Part shown: piece after piece, positions 55,065 to 63,838 of the stretch
How the letters are laid out: each line of letters opens with the position of its first letter
Numbering within the stretch: position 1 is the first letter of the stretch
Source of the DNA: Cohnella algarum
GTDB taxonomy: Bacteria; Bacillota; Bacilli; Paenibacillales; Paenibacillaceae
Length of the DNA stretch: 64,000 nucleotides
Direction of reading: 5' to 3'
Assembly (NCBI RefSeq): GCF_016937515.1
Contig: NZ_JAFHKM010000002.1
Location: 2,971,001 to 3,035,000, forward strand
Translations under genes and position numbers: made by a program
The notes under the pieces: model-generated
Databases searched by the model: none
Told to the model about the DNA's origin: nothing
The model's input: only the letters and a program-made list of their open reading frames with translations

Positions 55065-55448
55065 AAATTTGTGCAAGAGGTCTTGACGGTTACACATATT
55101 TCTATTAAAATATGTGGCTACGGATAGTCCCAGTCTTTCTGCAGCCTGAGCCGTTTGAACAATAAGTTGATTTGATCCACACAGGTAAAAAACTCTATCT
55201 AAAGAACGATTAGTAATTGATTGCCCTTCTAAGAGTCCAATTACCGTTTTACCGCCTCCAGTATTAAGAATTACAACAACATGCTTTTTTCCTTGATCTA
55301 ATACATGATGTATTTCCTCAAGTGCTAAGTACTGCCCTCGCCAGAGGTCATTAACCTTTCCTTTTGGTAAGTTATCATATATTTTTATCGGGTGTTGTTC
55401 CCTAGGACCAGTTGTTTTGTTAAAAAATTGGCTAAAGTCAAAAGACAT
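55065..55448 (-). pseudogene. DEAH-type helicase: N-terminal piece
   Basis: From ATG 55448 (MSFDFSQFFNKTTGPREQ; preceded by GGTGGAG) to the insertion at 55065. It holds the Q-motif-like YDNLPKGKVNDLWRGQYLAL and Walker A in VVILNTGGGKTVIGLL (about residues 60-70), then VFYLCGSNQLIVQTAQAAER (motif Ia). It continues in phase into RLII at 53605. Reassembled with the other pieces the protein is about 880 residues. It starts 31 bp after the DUF3732 ATPase and belongs to the ABC-3C operon. Confidence 0.8.
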
Positions 55449-55479
55449 TTCTCCACCCCGTTCTGTTACAAGGTTTTTT

Positions 55480-57453
55480 TTATTTAATCCATTCTTCAGG
55501 AATGAGTTTATTATTGTCGCCGCGCCATTCACAAACTTCATTAACGTTATGAATGTCGCCCCAAATACTGCTGTCAGCATGTTCTAATACGATAATTTGG
55601 AATTTTGATTGAGATATTTTTAATGCTTCTGACATTGTTTCAAAGATTTTTTTGACTGCAATCCTATCCTCGTCATTTTCAAGCTTTGGATCTAATTCTT
55701 GTTCATTTTCTCTGGCTGCTATTTTTTTAGGAAAATAAACTTGGCTAGGTTGGTCATAAACAATAAATCCAGGTACTGGTGAATGACTTTGTTGATTGAA
55801 AAATAATTGGAATGCGAGTGTCACTGAGATGTGATAAGCAAGCCAATTCGAACCGCTGCCTATTTCCCAAAGGTAATCGTCACGCCCATCTTGTCCACTG
55901 ACAACAACAGTTAAATTTTGATAATCAATCCGAATGGGATCATTTGGGCGTTCTGAATCTAGCAACGGCAAGAGTCTTATTGCATAGCCCCCAATTTTAT
56001 TTATTGCTGAATTGACCCTTTGTATTACTGCACTTTCATTTACCTGTGCCCTTAAATTTGATAGTGTATTATTGATAGTTTCTATCTCATGAATTAATTC
56101 ACTATCTGTACCTAATGATTTAAATGTTTCGTTTGCATATTGAACTTGGCCTATAAATCTGGAGATATTTTCAACAGTATATTTTTCATGCTCGGCAGAA
56201 TTTCTTATTTGACTTTGCAATTTAATTCTTTTTTGTACAGCCGTAATCTGCTCAGATAGTATACTGATTTCTGATTTTACATTTTCAAATTCGCGCTCGA
56301 ATGCTGCGGGGATTTTATTTGTAAATCCCGTTTCATCTTCAAGTTTAATTAAATTGGTGTAAAATTTATCAATTTGTTCTTTTGGATGGTTCTTAGTTCC
56401 GAATATTGGACAGGTTTCATTGTCTTCTGTCAGGCTTTTTAACCACTTAGATATATTTAAGCGTTCAACCTGAATGGTCAAAGATTCTCGATACCCGTCT
56501 AGACTATTCATCAATTGACGCATTTCTGTATAACGATTTTTTAAGGATGAGAGCTTTAGAGAGAGTTCGCTTTCTTCCTTTCTTAATGCGACAATTTCTT
56601 GAGAGGAAGCTTCAATATTGTTATTAAGAATGCTCGAATCCGATGCTCGTTTCTCCGATATTAATGTCAGCATCTCAATTTGTTCCTCAAACGAGAGGTC
56701 ATTCAATGCATCCAATTTAATAAGGCCAAACTCTTGTGCTATAGCAAGCCAGCCATTTACTTCGGTTTTCCATTTCTCGGATACCTCTTTGAGCTTTAGT
56801 AATTCTTTTTCTTTGCGCTTAAGTACTCTAGTCAGATTATTAATTTCTTGTCGTTTCGCAAGAATATCAGGGGTAACTGCACCAAGTATATATGGGAATA
56901 TATTTATAAGCTTTGTTCTATGTTCTGTAGTATCCGCTTTATAAAACAATGTGTTTGCATTTGCTACAATATTCTGAGGTTGAAAGCAGAATGCCATTAA
57001 ATCTCTAAAGGATGGTCTACCTAGGTAGTTGCTTGAATGCTCATCGTCGATGTCTAAGAAAGTTAAAGATGACAATTCATCTAAAAACTTTTTTACTGAA
57101 TCTCTATTTGTATTTTTTATAGGGATATCAGGAATTTCTACTTCAATACCGGATGCGATGTACATATTATCAGTAGACTTCTGTAGCCCAGGTTCTTGTC
57201 TTGCTAGAAGCACTTGTTTTTGATTGACTTCAATGACAATTCCAAACCAACTACAAGCATTTCTGATTGTTTTAACAGGTATGTAACAAGAATCCGAGGC
57301 TAAGCAATAATCAATGATCGGAATAATTGCAGATTTCCCAGTTCGAGATGCACCAGTAATTATATTTACAGAATTAGTCTTAAACTCAATCTCCTTAGGT
57401 TTGAATTGAGGTTCTTTTGACCAGAGGATAAGTTTTTTTATTTGGAAATCCAT
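55480..57453 (-). CDS. DUF3732-type SMC-like ATPase (ABC-3C system)
   Basis: A 657-residue ABC/SMC-like ATPase. Walker A: VNIITGASRTGKSAIIPII (about residues 29-40). A long coiled-coil runs from about 200 to 470. The signature-like block is YLWEIGSGSNWLAYHISVTL and the Walker B region FIVYDQPSQVYFP. A CPIFGTKN sits at the coiled-coil apex, where relatives often have CPxC, so the zinc-hook is degenerate. DUF3732 proteins are the ATPase of three-component ABC conflict systems, predicted to sense invader nucleic acid and unleash the effector. Three bp separate it from the middle component; the helicase follows. Confidence 0.85.
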   Translation of the reverse strand: MDFQIKKLILWSKEPQFKPKEIEFKTNSVNIITGASRTGKSAIIPIIDYCLASDSCYIPVKTIRNACSWFGIVIEVNQKQVLLARQEPGLQKSTDNMYIASGIEVEIPDIPIKNTNRDSVKKFLDELSSLTFLDIDDEHSSNYLGRPSFRDLMAFCFQPQNIVANANTLFYKADTTEHRTKLINIFPYILGAVTPDILAKRQEINNLTRVLKRKEKELLKLKEVSEKWKTEVNGWLAIAQEFGLIKLDALNDLSFEEQIEMLTLISEKRASDSSILNNNIEASSQEIVALRKEESELSLKLSSLKNRYTEMRQLMNSLDGYRESLTIQVERLNISKWLKSLTEDNETCPIFGTKNHPKEQIDKFYTNLIKLEDETGFTNKIPAAFEREFENVKSEISILSEQITAVQKRIKLQSQIRNSAEHEKYTVENISRFIGQVQYANETFKSLGTDSELIHEIETINNTLSNLRAQVNESAVIQRVNSAINKIGGYAIRLLPLLDSERPNDPIRIDYQNLTVVVSGQDGRDDYLWEIGSGSNWLAYHISVTLAFQLFFNQQSHSPVPGFIVYDQPSQVYFPKKIAARENEQELDPKLENDEDRIAVKKIFETMSEALKISQSKFQIIVLEHADSSIWGDIHNVNEVCEWRGDNNKLIPEEWIK

Positions 57454-57455
57454 TG

Positions 57456-57953
57456 TTAAAACCTCACTTTTAGTATTTGAGATATTTCATGAAGAGTTAG
57501 TTGGGAACACCAAAATCCCAACTTTTCTGAAGCTTTTCCAAGTTTAACTATAGATTTAGGTTCTTGTTTTCGTTCAGTTGTTGTAAAAGGAAAAGCCAGG
57601 GCTTCCTCATAATCTAATGCGATTAGGGAAGAGTAGAGAGCTATTTGGATCGACCGAAGTGATAGTTCCTTCATGTTTGATGCGCTTATATGAATATTTG
57701 ATACAAGATCATTTTTAAGCACTTTTGTTGAAAGAAATTTATTAGCAAAGGTTCGTAGGCCCGAGGGCTTGTTAGTGGAAGACAACAATTCAGAGATATC
57801 TTCACGAAATATTACTGGTAAAACAATAAATAATAGAGGGAATGGGACTAAGGATTTATTGTTACTATAGTAGCCTCTTACAAAGCTCCATATAATAAAT
57901 GCACCGAATGCAGGGTTTTGAACGTTTTGAATTTCCTTATTTAAGTTGGACAC
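57456..57953 (-). CDS. ABC-3C middle component
   Basis: A 165-residue protein: NKEIQNVQNPAFGAFIIWSF, then PFPLLFIVLPVIFREDISEL, a helical middle, and AYSSLIALDYEEALAFPFTT-like sequence before KLGKASEKLGFWCSQLTLHE. This matches what I remember of the middle components of three-component ABC systems (NPA..A..LW.F..GY...., LP..L..vLPi). It overlaps the effector gene by 17 bp and abuts the ATPase gene, a tight coupling that supports a complex. It probably bridges ATPase and effector; no enzymatic motif. Confidence 0.75.
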   Translation of the reverse strand: MSNLNKEIQNVQNPAFGAFIIWSFVRGYYSNNKSLVPFPLLFIVLPVIFREDISELLSSTNKPSGLRTFANKFLSTKVLKNDLVSNIHISASNMKELSLRSIQIALYSSLIALDYEEALAFPFTTTERKQEPKSIVKLGKASEKLGFWCSQLTLHEISQILKVRF

Positions 57954-59181
57954 TTAATCCACTCCCTGGCATGAAAATATCTTTATAATTAGGATGCCAG
58001 CCAATTTCCACATCATCAGATAAGGCGTGATAGCATCCGGCAGTAAAAAAGTCTGGCACATAAAGATGATCAATATTAACTGGATCACTCTTACATTCAA
58101 GATACAATAGCTTCCCCAATTCTTCAGGTGAAAGGTTTAGATGCATATTCCGAAGAGAGAGAATTTTTCTTTTAGCATCCCATTTTTTTACTAGTGTTTC
58201 TTGATAGCTTGTCAGATTTCCATCACTGATGTCCCCGCGCTTAGCCCAAATTGTTCGGTTAGTAGAGGCCCGGAGATAGTCATTTATCGCTTCGATTTTT
58301 TCAGTATAGTCGCATTCCACAACGTCTAATTGTTCTATGTATCTTCTTAATGCATTCATCTCTTCCTGAACTTCTTGTTCGGTGGGTCTTGGAGCTAATT
58401 CTTTTAGACTTAGTTTTTGGTTATATTCACGTCTGATCGCAATAAGTTCTGTTCTGTAATCTTGATACGATATGCACATCGGTTGTTTATTTTCAACCAA
58501 TTCCGATAATCTTTTATCAATCCATCCCAACATATACGTAAATAAAATGTCTCCTAAATCTTCTTCTAGCATAGCCCTTTCGCAGAATGTTTCGTAAAGA
58601 AGAGATGTATGGTTTGTTTGAATAGTTTTCAAACAAAATTTTTGAATGATTTGACTTGCAAATAATCTATTCTCAGGTTTAAAAAAACTTCTTATATACA
58701 ATGCATATTCGTCAGAAAGTTCTTTTTCTTCCCCTGTATCTTTATAAAACTCTTGTTTTGCGGATTCCCAAGCTGCTTGTGCTTTCTCTAATGTATCTGC
58801 ATCTTGAAAGGAACTCGCAATTGATCCTTTTCTATCTGCTGTTACAAAAAGGATGAATTTTGTGTTGTGAACATCAAGTTCATGATTTGTTACGGATAAC
58901 AACCAATTATAAAGAGTTTTCCATAGATCTTTCGCGCGATTCGAAATGGGATTGTTGTTTGAAAGAACACTTTTTAGCTGTATGGCGTTTACAGTTCCAT
59001 CGGATTTTTCAATGGCCACATCTTCAAGAACCTCTACACTTACTATATCGTTAGATGAACAATTCTGAAGTTCGTATAATGCGTGTCGTACTTGCAACGA
59101 ATAGGCGTAGACTTTATCGGGAACATGTGTGTTAGCTAATTTAACTTCTTCTTTTGGTGTATCTCTTTTAGTTTTGCCCAC
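57937..59181 (-). CDS. ABC-3C effector with nuclease-like N-terminus
   Basis: A 414-residue protein; I take GTG 59181, nine bases after AGGAG (an ATG at 59226 is in frame). Residues about 20-90 have the layout of DUF4297/Cap4-type PD-(D/E)xK nucleases: YSLQVRHALYELQ, then VSVEVLEDVAIEKSDGTVN and the QLKS variant of QxK. The middle is helical. The C-terminal ~90 residues (YLECKSDPVNIDHLYVPDFF, HPNYKDIF) fit the small C-terminal domain (CTD) found in ABC-3C effectors. The role as DNA-cutting effector is inferred from these motifs. Confidence 0.75.
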   Translation of the reverse strand: MGKTKRDTPKEEVKLANTHVPDKVYAYSLQVRHALYELQNCSSNDIVSVEVLEDVAIEKSDGTVNAIQLKSVLSNNNPISNRAKDLWKTLYNWLLSVTNHELDVHNTKFILFVTADRKGSIASSFQDADTLEKAQAAWESAKQEFYKDTGEEKELSDEYALYIRSFFKPENRLFASQIIQKFCLKTIQTNHTSLLYETFCERAMLEEDLGDILFTYMLGWIDKRLSELVENKQPMCISYQDYRTELIAIRREYNQKLSLKELAPRPTEQEVQEEMNALRRYIEQLDVVECDYTEKIEAINDYLRASTNRTIWAKRGDISDGNLTSYQETLVKKWDAKRKILSLRNMHLNLSPEELGKLLYLECKSDPVNIDHLYVPDFFTAGCYHALSDDVEIGWHPNYKDIFMPGSGLSVQLK

Positions 59182-59901
59182 TGACTTCAACTCCTGGTTC
59201 AAAGATAAAAGAGCTATCAGCAGCAAGGTTAGCTAGTTTAGTCATGTTAATATAATTCTGAAGTACCTTGCGTTTACGCATCAATATAATGGTAGCATTA
59301 AACTCTTGTACCCTCAACCAAACTCTTCATTCACTACCTATTACCTCCATAGAAGTTCGGGTGACTTTTTCGCATTATTCTGGGAGGAGCGATCCATAAG
59401 CCATCCGCAACAGCAAGGTCCGATTTTGCATCAAAAATGAAATGAATAATAGAGGAGCATGTTCCGTTCCTCTCAATGAACTTTGACAACCGAATACAAC
59501 CCTATCCGGTACGTTCCTCGCATGGCCTGGAAGGATAGCCAAATTGCAGGCGCGCCACGACCATTTTGCCGGTTCTTGTTTTTGCATGTCTTGTTAGCGG
59601 AACCGTCAGAAAGCGAGCGATTTTGCCCATGCAATCCATAAATGGTGGTTCCATTTAAGGCGAAGACCCATGCGGAGGGATAATGATACTTCCGTCCAGC
59701 CACAGTTCAGCGCAATGGGGGCGGCTTGCAGCGATCCTGGAAGAGGTTTGAAGCCTATGAGGACGGTTAACCACTGTCCGCCGGATAGGGTTAATGGAAG
59801 AGAAGCAACCAAAACAGAGGCGGAAACAGAGATGCGCACACGCGATAATGTTTGTTACGCATCTCTGTTTTTCAGCTTTTCTGGATTATTGGGAGGTTTT
59901 T
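59182..59901. other. Region upstream of the ABC-3C operon, relic DNA
   Basis: The operon promoter presumably lies at its left end. 59370-59840 carries several short frames on both strands that resemble shredded transposase sequence, but I cannot assign them to a family. GGGAGG at 59891-59896 serves the SHOCT-type gene. Confidence 0.3.
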
Positions 59902-60048
59902 ATGAACCATAAACTCATCCGGTACAGCATGCAAATCGCTATGATAAAACAATTACTGGCATTATCTTTGATTACCGAAAACGAATTTCATTTGATAAAG
60001 AACAAAACGATGCGGGATTACGGCATCATTTCGGACCTTACTTCTTGA
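59902..60048 (+). CDS. Short SHOCT-type protein upstream of the recombinase
   Basis: A 48-residue protein (MNHKLIRYSMQIAMIKQLLA, then LSLITENEFHLIKNKTMRDY); ATG 59902 follows GGGAGG by 5 bases. The I..L..L...G.IT..EF...K pattern is that of SHOCT domains, common in small proteins encoded right before large serine recombinases in Firmicute elements. It likely aids recombination or its regulation; not shown. Confidence 0.65.
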   Translation: MNHKLIRYSMQIAMIKQLLALSLITENEFHLIKNKTMRDYGIISDLTS

Positions 60049-60119
60049 TTCGCACATTTGTCGGTCCGCCCATCTCTTATTAAACTGATGGCAAGTAAAT
60101 AAGAATGGAGGACAACATC

Positions 60120-62291
60120 ATGGCTCTCGAAGTAGAAGTAATTAAAGCAAGTAGGAAAATATCCGATCGCAACGCCGGAAAGTTATCGGATGTTCTTCGC
60201 GTCGCCCCTTATGCCCGCGTAAGTACCGACACCGAGGAGCAATTGAGCAGCTACAAGTCGCAAGTCGCCTATTACACCGATCTCGTTAGCAAACGAAGCG
60301 ACTGGGTGCTGGTTGATATTTATGCAGATGAAGCCATAACCGGTACTCAGGTAACGAAGCGCGAGGATTTTCAGCGCATGATTAACGATTGTATGGACGG
60401 GAAAATTGATATGATCATCACGAAGTCTATCTCCAGGTTTGCAAGAAATACGCTGGACACGTTGAAATACGTCCGAATGTTGAAGGAAAAGAACATCGCC
60501 GTACTTTTTGAAGATGAGAATATCAATACGCTGACGATGGACGGCGAATTGTTGCTCGTCATTCTAAGCTCCGTAGCGCAGCAGGAAGTGGAGAACATCT
60601 CCGCCAACGTAAAAAAAGGTTTGAAAATGAAAATGAAGCGCGGCGAACTGGTGGGCTTCCAAAGTTGTCTGGGATATGATTACGATGTGAATACGAAACA
60701 GATCACCGTTAATCAAGAAGAAGCCGAAATCGTCCGCTATATTTTTGAACGATATACATCGGGGATCGGCGCTTACGTTATTGCAAAGGAACTGACTGAG
60801 GCGGGACATAAGACCAAGTACGGAAGAGTCGAATGGCAGGACACAACCGTTCTTGGTATCATAAAGAATGAGAAGTACAAAGGCGATTTGCTACAAGGAA
60901 AGACATTTACCGTCGATCCCATTTCCAAGAGAAGACTGGACAATTACGGCGAGGAAGATCAGTTTTATGTCAAAAATCATCATGAGCCGATTGTCAGCGA
61001 GGAAGTTTTTGAAAAGGCGCAGGATATATTGCATCGAAGGGGCGAGAATCGCCGCCGCGGCGCGAAGGGCAAGCGGGACAAGTACAGCAGGAAATTTGCT
61101 TTCAGCAGCAAGTTGGAATGTGCTTTCTGCGGAAGCAACCTCTCACGGCGGAACTGGCACAGCGGAACCCCGCATGAAAAGGTGATTTGGCAGTGCGTGA
61201 CAGCCACGAAAAAAGGGAAGAAATACTGCACTCACAGCAAAGCTTTGGAGGAAAAGCTGATTGAGGGTGCTTTTGTCGAATCGTACAAATTGGTGTGCCG
61301 CGACAATTCGGATGTGCTGGACGAGCTTATGAAAAGAATGGCGTCCGTGTTTAGCGACCAGAATAATCAAAAGCGACTGAACAAAATTATCAGCGACATT
61401 CAGGCCACGGAGCAAAAACGTTGCAAACTGATTGATTTGTGCCTGGATGAGAAAATAGACAGGGCTACTTACGAACAGAAGTATGCGGAGCTCGATACTT
61501 CGCTTACTAAATTGCTCGAAGAAAGGGAACAGTTGGAGCAATCCACGCAAGATGAAATTGACTTGGGAAAACGGCTTGAACATTTTCGCAAAGTGCTTCA
61601 TACGAATGAGGTTCTGACCGCATTCGACCGGAACGTATTCGAAAGCATTGTCGATAAAGTTATTATTGGGGAGAACCCCGATCAAGGTAGCCCCGAGCCG
61701 TACAAATTGACTTTCGTCTATAAAACCGGCTTTCATAACAGCATCCAACGCAAAATGCATAAGCAAAAAAAGTCCATGCGAAGTGAAAGGGGGAAAGTGC
61801 CTTCCTATTCCGAGCACAACACATGTGGAGAGCGTGGCAGTGTTGGTGAGGAATCAAACAGTTCGTTAAAAGTCTTGTCATATAAGGTTTTTTTCAATGG
61901 GACAGCACCTTCATTTCGTGAAAAAGGTGCTGTTTTTGCTTGTTGCTGTAAAATTGATGTAAAACAAGGGCGGATTCGATCCGAAACCGTCCTAAAACAA
62001 CAGACAGCAAAGTCATCATCTGCAGCACGGATTGAATTCTGGGGAGCGAACTCATTGGGTAATGCCGCGGGAGATCGGGTCGTGTTCGTAACGTCAAAAA
62101 TAATTCCACAATTCCACGGTGAGGATTTAGAAGATCTGATTAGCATTGAAACGATTGGACTCATCAAGGCGACCGAGAGCTTCCAGACCGGCAAGGGGAC
62201 GAAGTTTTCGACATTCGCCGCGCGGTGTATCGTTCTTAGAGCAACGGAGTATCGTCCGAATTGGTATGTCATGACCTGTTCGAGGACCTAG
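60120..62291 (+). CDS. Large serine recombinase (SpoIVCA/skin-type), with 3' read-through fusion
   Basis: ATG 60120 lies 8 bases after GGAGG. The catalytic domain has [20 protein letters not shown] (nucleophile Ser in RVS) and [15 protein letters not shown]. The recombinase domain follows ([20 protein letters not shown], then [20 protein letters not shown]) and a zinc ribbon [13 protein letters not shown]...WQC, then a coiled-coil. True similarity ends near residue 570 (about nt 61850); the reading frame continues without stop through a hairpin (61903-61938) into a sigma-factor fragment. The native stop has probably been lost. Such enzymes excise and insert skin-like and conjugative elements. 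Confidence 0.88.
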   Translation: MALEVEVIKASRKISDRNAGKLSDVLRVAPYARVSTDTEEQLSSYKSQVAYYTDLVSKRSDWVLVDIYADEAITGTQVTKREDFQRMINDCMDGKIDMIITKSISRFARNTLDTLKYVRMLKEKNIAVLFEDENINTLTMDGELLLVILSSVAQQEVENISANVKKGLKMKMKRGELVGFQSCLGYDYDVNTKQITVNQEEAEIVRYIFERYTSGIGAYVIAKELTEAGHKTKYGRVEWQDTTVLGIIKNEKYKGDLLQGKTFTVDPISKRRLDNYGEEDQFYVKNHHEPIVSEEVFEKAQDILHRRGENRRRGAKGKRDKYSRKFAFSSKLECAFCGSNLSRRNWHSGTPHEKVIWQCVTATKKGKKYCTHSKALEEKLIEGAFVESYKLVCRDNSDVLDELMKRMASVFSDQNNQKRLNKIISDIQATEQKRCKLIDLCLDEKIDRATYEQKYAELDTSLTKLLEEREQLEQSTQDEIDLGKRLEHFRKVLHTNEVLTAFDRNVFESIVDKVIIGENPDQGSPEPYKLTFVYKTGFHNSIQRKMHKQKKSMRSERGKVPSYSEHNTCGERGSVGEESNSSLKVLSYKVFFNGTAPSFREKGAVFACCCKIDVKQGRIRSETVLKQQTAKSSSAARIEFWGANSLGNAAGDRVVFVTSKIIPQFHGEDLEDLISIETIGLIKATESFQTGKGTKFSTFAARCIVLRATEYRPNWYVMTCSRT
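61903..61938 (+). terminator. Terminator within the extended recombinase frame
   Basis: CAGCACCTT pairs with AAGGTGCTG around an ATTTCGTG-containing loop, and TTTTTG follows. Its position supports an ancestral recombinase stop just upstream. Confidence 0.75.
62121..62232 (+). pseudogene. sigK: sigK (sigma-K) region 2 fragment
   Basis: In the frame of the recombinase [23 protein letters not shown] then [17 protein letters not shown] matches regions 2.1-2.3 of sigma-K (ED.EDLISIGTIGLIK.IES and ATYAARCIENEI). Upstream bases (62085-62120) look like a decayed KKFxN(T)GED lead-in with indels. Similarity stops exactly at ARCI plus the first base of the next codon (62232). In B. subtilis, skin excision joins sigK at about this point. 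N-terminal ~75 residues and the C-terminal half are missing. Confidence 0.7.
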
Positions 62292-62577
62292 TGATCTTTG
62301 GTGTGGTCGGCCGCTTCGAAGCATCTGGTCGGAGATCCATGGTAACGCCTTTATAGACGGGGATTTGCAAATGCATCATGGATGCTCGCAGGAGATGGGC
62401 GGCGATTGAGAGGACACTTGTCTTTATTGGACAGAATGGGGGAGGTATCGACAAACGTGCCAGAGATGGAGCGCCGAACCCAAAGTAAACAATAGCCAAT
62501 ACGCGGAATGCCCGGGGGTCCCCGGGCATTTCTGCATAACAGGAGGATGGACAGGGGACATTATAGTACAAATTTTA
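62292..62577. other. Region before IS630
   Basis: No supported gene. A strong hairpin, ATGCCCGGGGG-TCCCCGGGCAT, lies at about 62507-62528. The DNA just after 62232 may be the interior end of a lost skin-type element. Confidence 0.35.
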
Positions 62578-63828
62578 CCTAGTAGAAAGCTCCTGAAATA
62601 ATGTTCATGACTCATTACCCTTCTAAGCCATATTTCCAGCGGAAGGGCGTCGGGTTTTCGTTCACTTCTCGGAGGTATAACTCAATGCGTTGTTTCAATT
62701 CCTCTTTGGACTGAACTCGAAGATGACGAAGTACCTGTTTGGTCATCTTCGCAAAAAAACTTTCAATCACATTCAGCCAGGAACCGTGCTTGGGGGTGAA
62801 TACAAACTCGAAACGTTCCGGGCGCGTCTGCAAGTAGTCATTGGTCTCCTTTGAGATGTGCGCCGAATGGTTGTCTAATATGATTTGTATGCGTAACTCC
62901 GGGCTGTAATGGGCATCCAATTTTTTGAGGAAGTCGACGAACTCGCAGCTGCGATGCCGCTCTTCGACCGAGCCGATGACTTCGCCCGTGACCAAATCAA
63001 TACCTGCCAGCAAACTAAGCGTGCCATGCCGCTTGTACTCGGAGTCGCGGCTGATCGTCGGATGCTCTCCAGGAACTGGAGGCAAATCCTCGGCGGTATT
63101 GCCGATTGCCTGAATCCCGGGCTTCTCGTCGTAGGATAAGTACACGTCGCAGAGCGGTTTCAGTTCTTCATTTTCCAAGATGTACTCGACTTGCTGGTAC
63201 ACGCACAAGACTTCGGCGCGCTTGGCGTCAAAGTCGGGATCGCGGCGCTCCAGGTAATAACGGACTTTGTGTGGTTGTAAGTCATGGGCGTTCAGCAGAC
63301 GAAACACGCTGCTGGGCGACATGCTGGAGAGGCACTCATGGCCTGCAGAAGCCGCATGACTCCGTACGTGCTGAGCCAGTAGACGTTGCGTCCAGACTTC
63401 ATACGAGTAGCCCAATTCCTTCGGCTTCTGACAGGCCAGTGAAATGACCCACGCCTTGGCTTCGGGAGTGACAACAGCCGGACGCCCGGAACGCTGCTCT
63501 TCGCCTAAAGCGGCCTCCGGCCCGAGTGTCAGCGCTTTATCAACGCAACGATTGACCTTCGGCACCGTGGTCCCAAGCGTCTCTGCAATTTTGGGAATGC
63601 TCAGACCGTCGGCATAGTGAAGAAGCATCCGGGCACGTTCTACTCGGCGGTACTCTTCGGAACGGGAGTGACTGATTTTTCGAAGCATCTCTCGATCCAT
63701 ATCGGTAAGCTGCAATTTTTCTTTTTTCGATTGAAATGGCATGTTCTCTCTCCGTTCAATTTCGTTACGAAGAGTATACCACATCTTGCTGGAATATAGT
63801 TACATTATTTAGGGGTCGTTATACTAGG
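62578..63828 (-). mobile_element. IS630-family insertion sequence
   Basis: Imperfect ~27-bp ends: CCTAGTAGAAAGCTCCTGAAA at 62578 and the complement of CCTAGTATAACGACCCCTAAA at 63828. One transposase gene is on the minus strand. The TA target duplication expected for IS630 is not evident on both sides. Confidence 0.8.
62615..63742 (-). CDS. IS630 transposase
   Basis: A 375-residue Tc1/mariner-type DDE transposase; I take ATG 63742, following GGAGAGAGAAC (an upstream in-frame ATG at 63784 lies outside this site). HTH pair: GLSIPKIAETLGTTVPKVNR and the second winged helix LQPHKVRYYLERRDPDFDAK. Catalytic core: VYLSYDEKPGIQAIG, RIQIILDNHSAHISKETN (second Asp) and HGSWLNVIESFFAKMTKQ (Glu). It is intact. 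The right element end abuts the truncated GerA-type gene. Confidence 0.92.
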   Translation of the reverse strand: MPFQSKKEKLQLTDMDREMLRKISHSRSEEYRRVERARMLLHYADGLSIPKIAETLGTTVPKVNRCVDKALTLGPEAALGEEQRSGRPAVVTPEAKAWVISLACQKPKELGYSYEVWTQRLLAQHVRSHAASAGHECLSSMSPSSVFRLLNAHDLQPHKVRYYLERRDPDFDAKRAEVLCVYQQVEYILENEELKPLCDVYLSYDEKPGIQAIGNTAEDLPPVPGEHPTISRDSEYKRHGTLSLLAGIDLVTGEVIGSVEERHRSCEFVDFLKKLDAHYSPELRIQIILDNHSAHISKETNDYLQTRPERFEFVFTPKHGSWLNVIESFFAKMTKQVLRHLRVQSKEELKQRIELYLREVNENPTPFRWKYGLEG

Positions 63829-63838
63829 AGCCAAAAAC

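Noticed and set aside
59375..59839. A transposase gene on the minus strand.
   Set aside because: Only short frames with weak resemblance are present; no family or catalytic residues can be shown.
61940..62291. The last ~110 residues of the recombinase frame as a genuine extra domain.
   Set aside because: A terminator-type hairpin lies in the frame, similarity to recombinases ends before it, and the tail contains a sigma-K fragment with decayed flanks; a lost stop codon is simpler.
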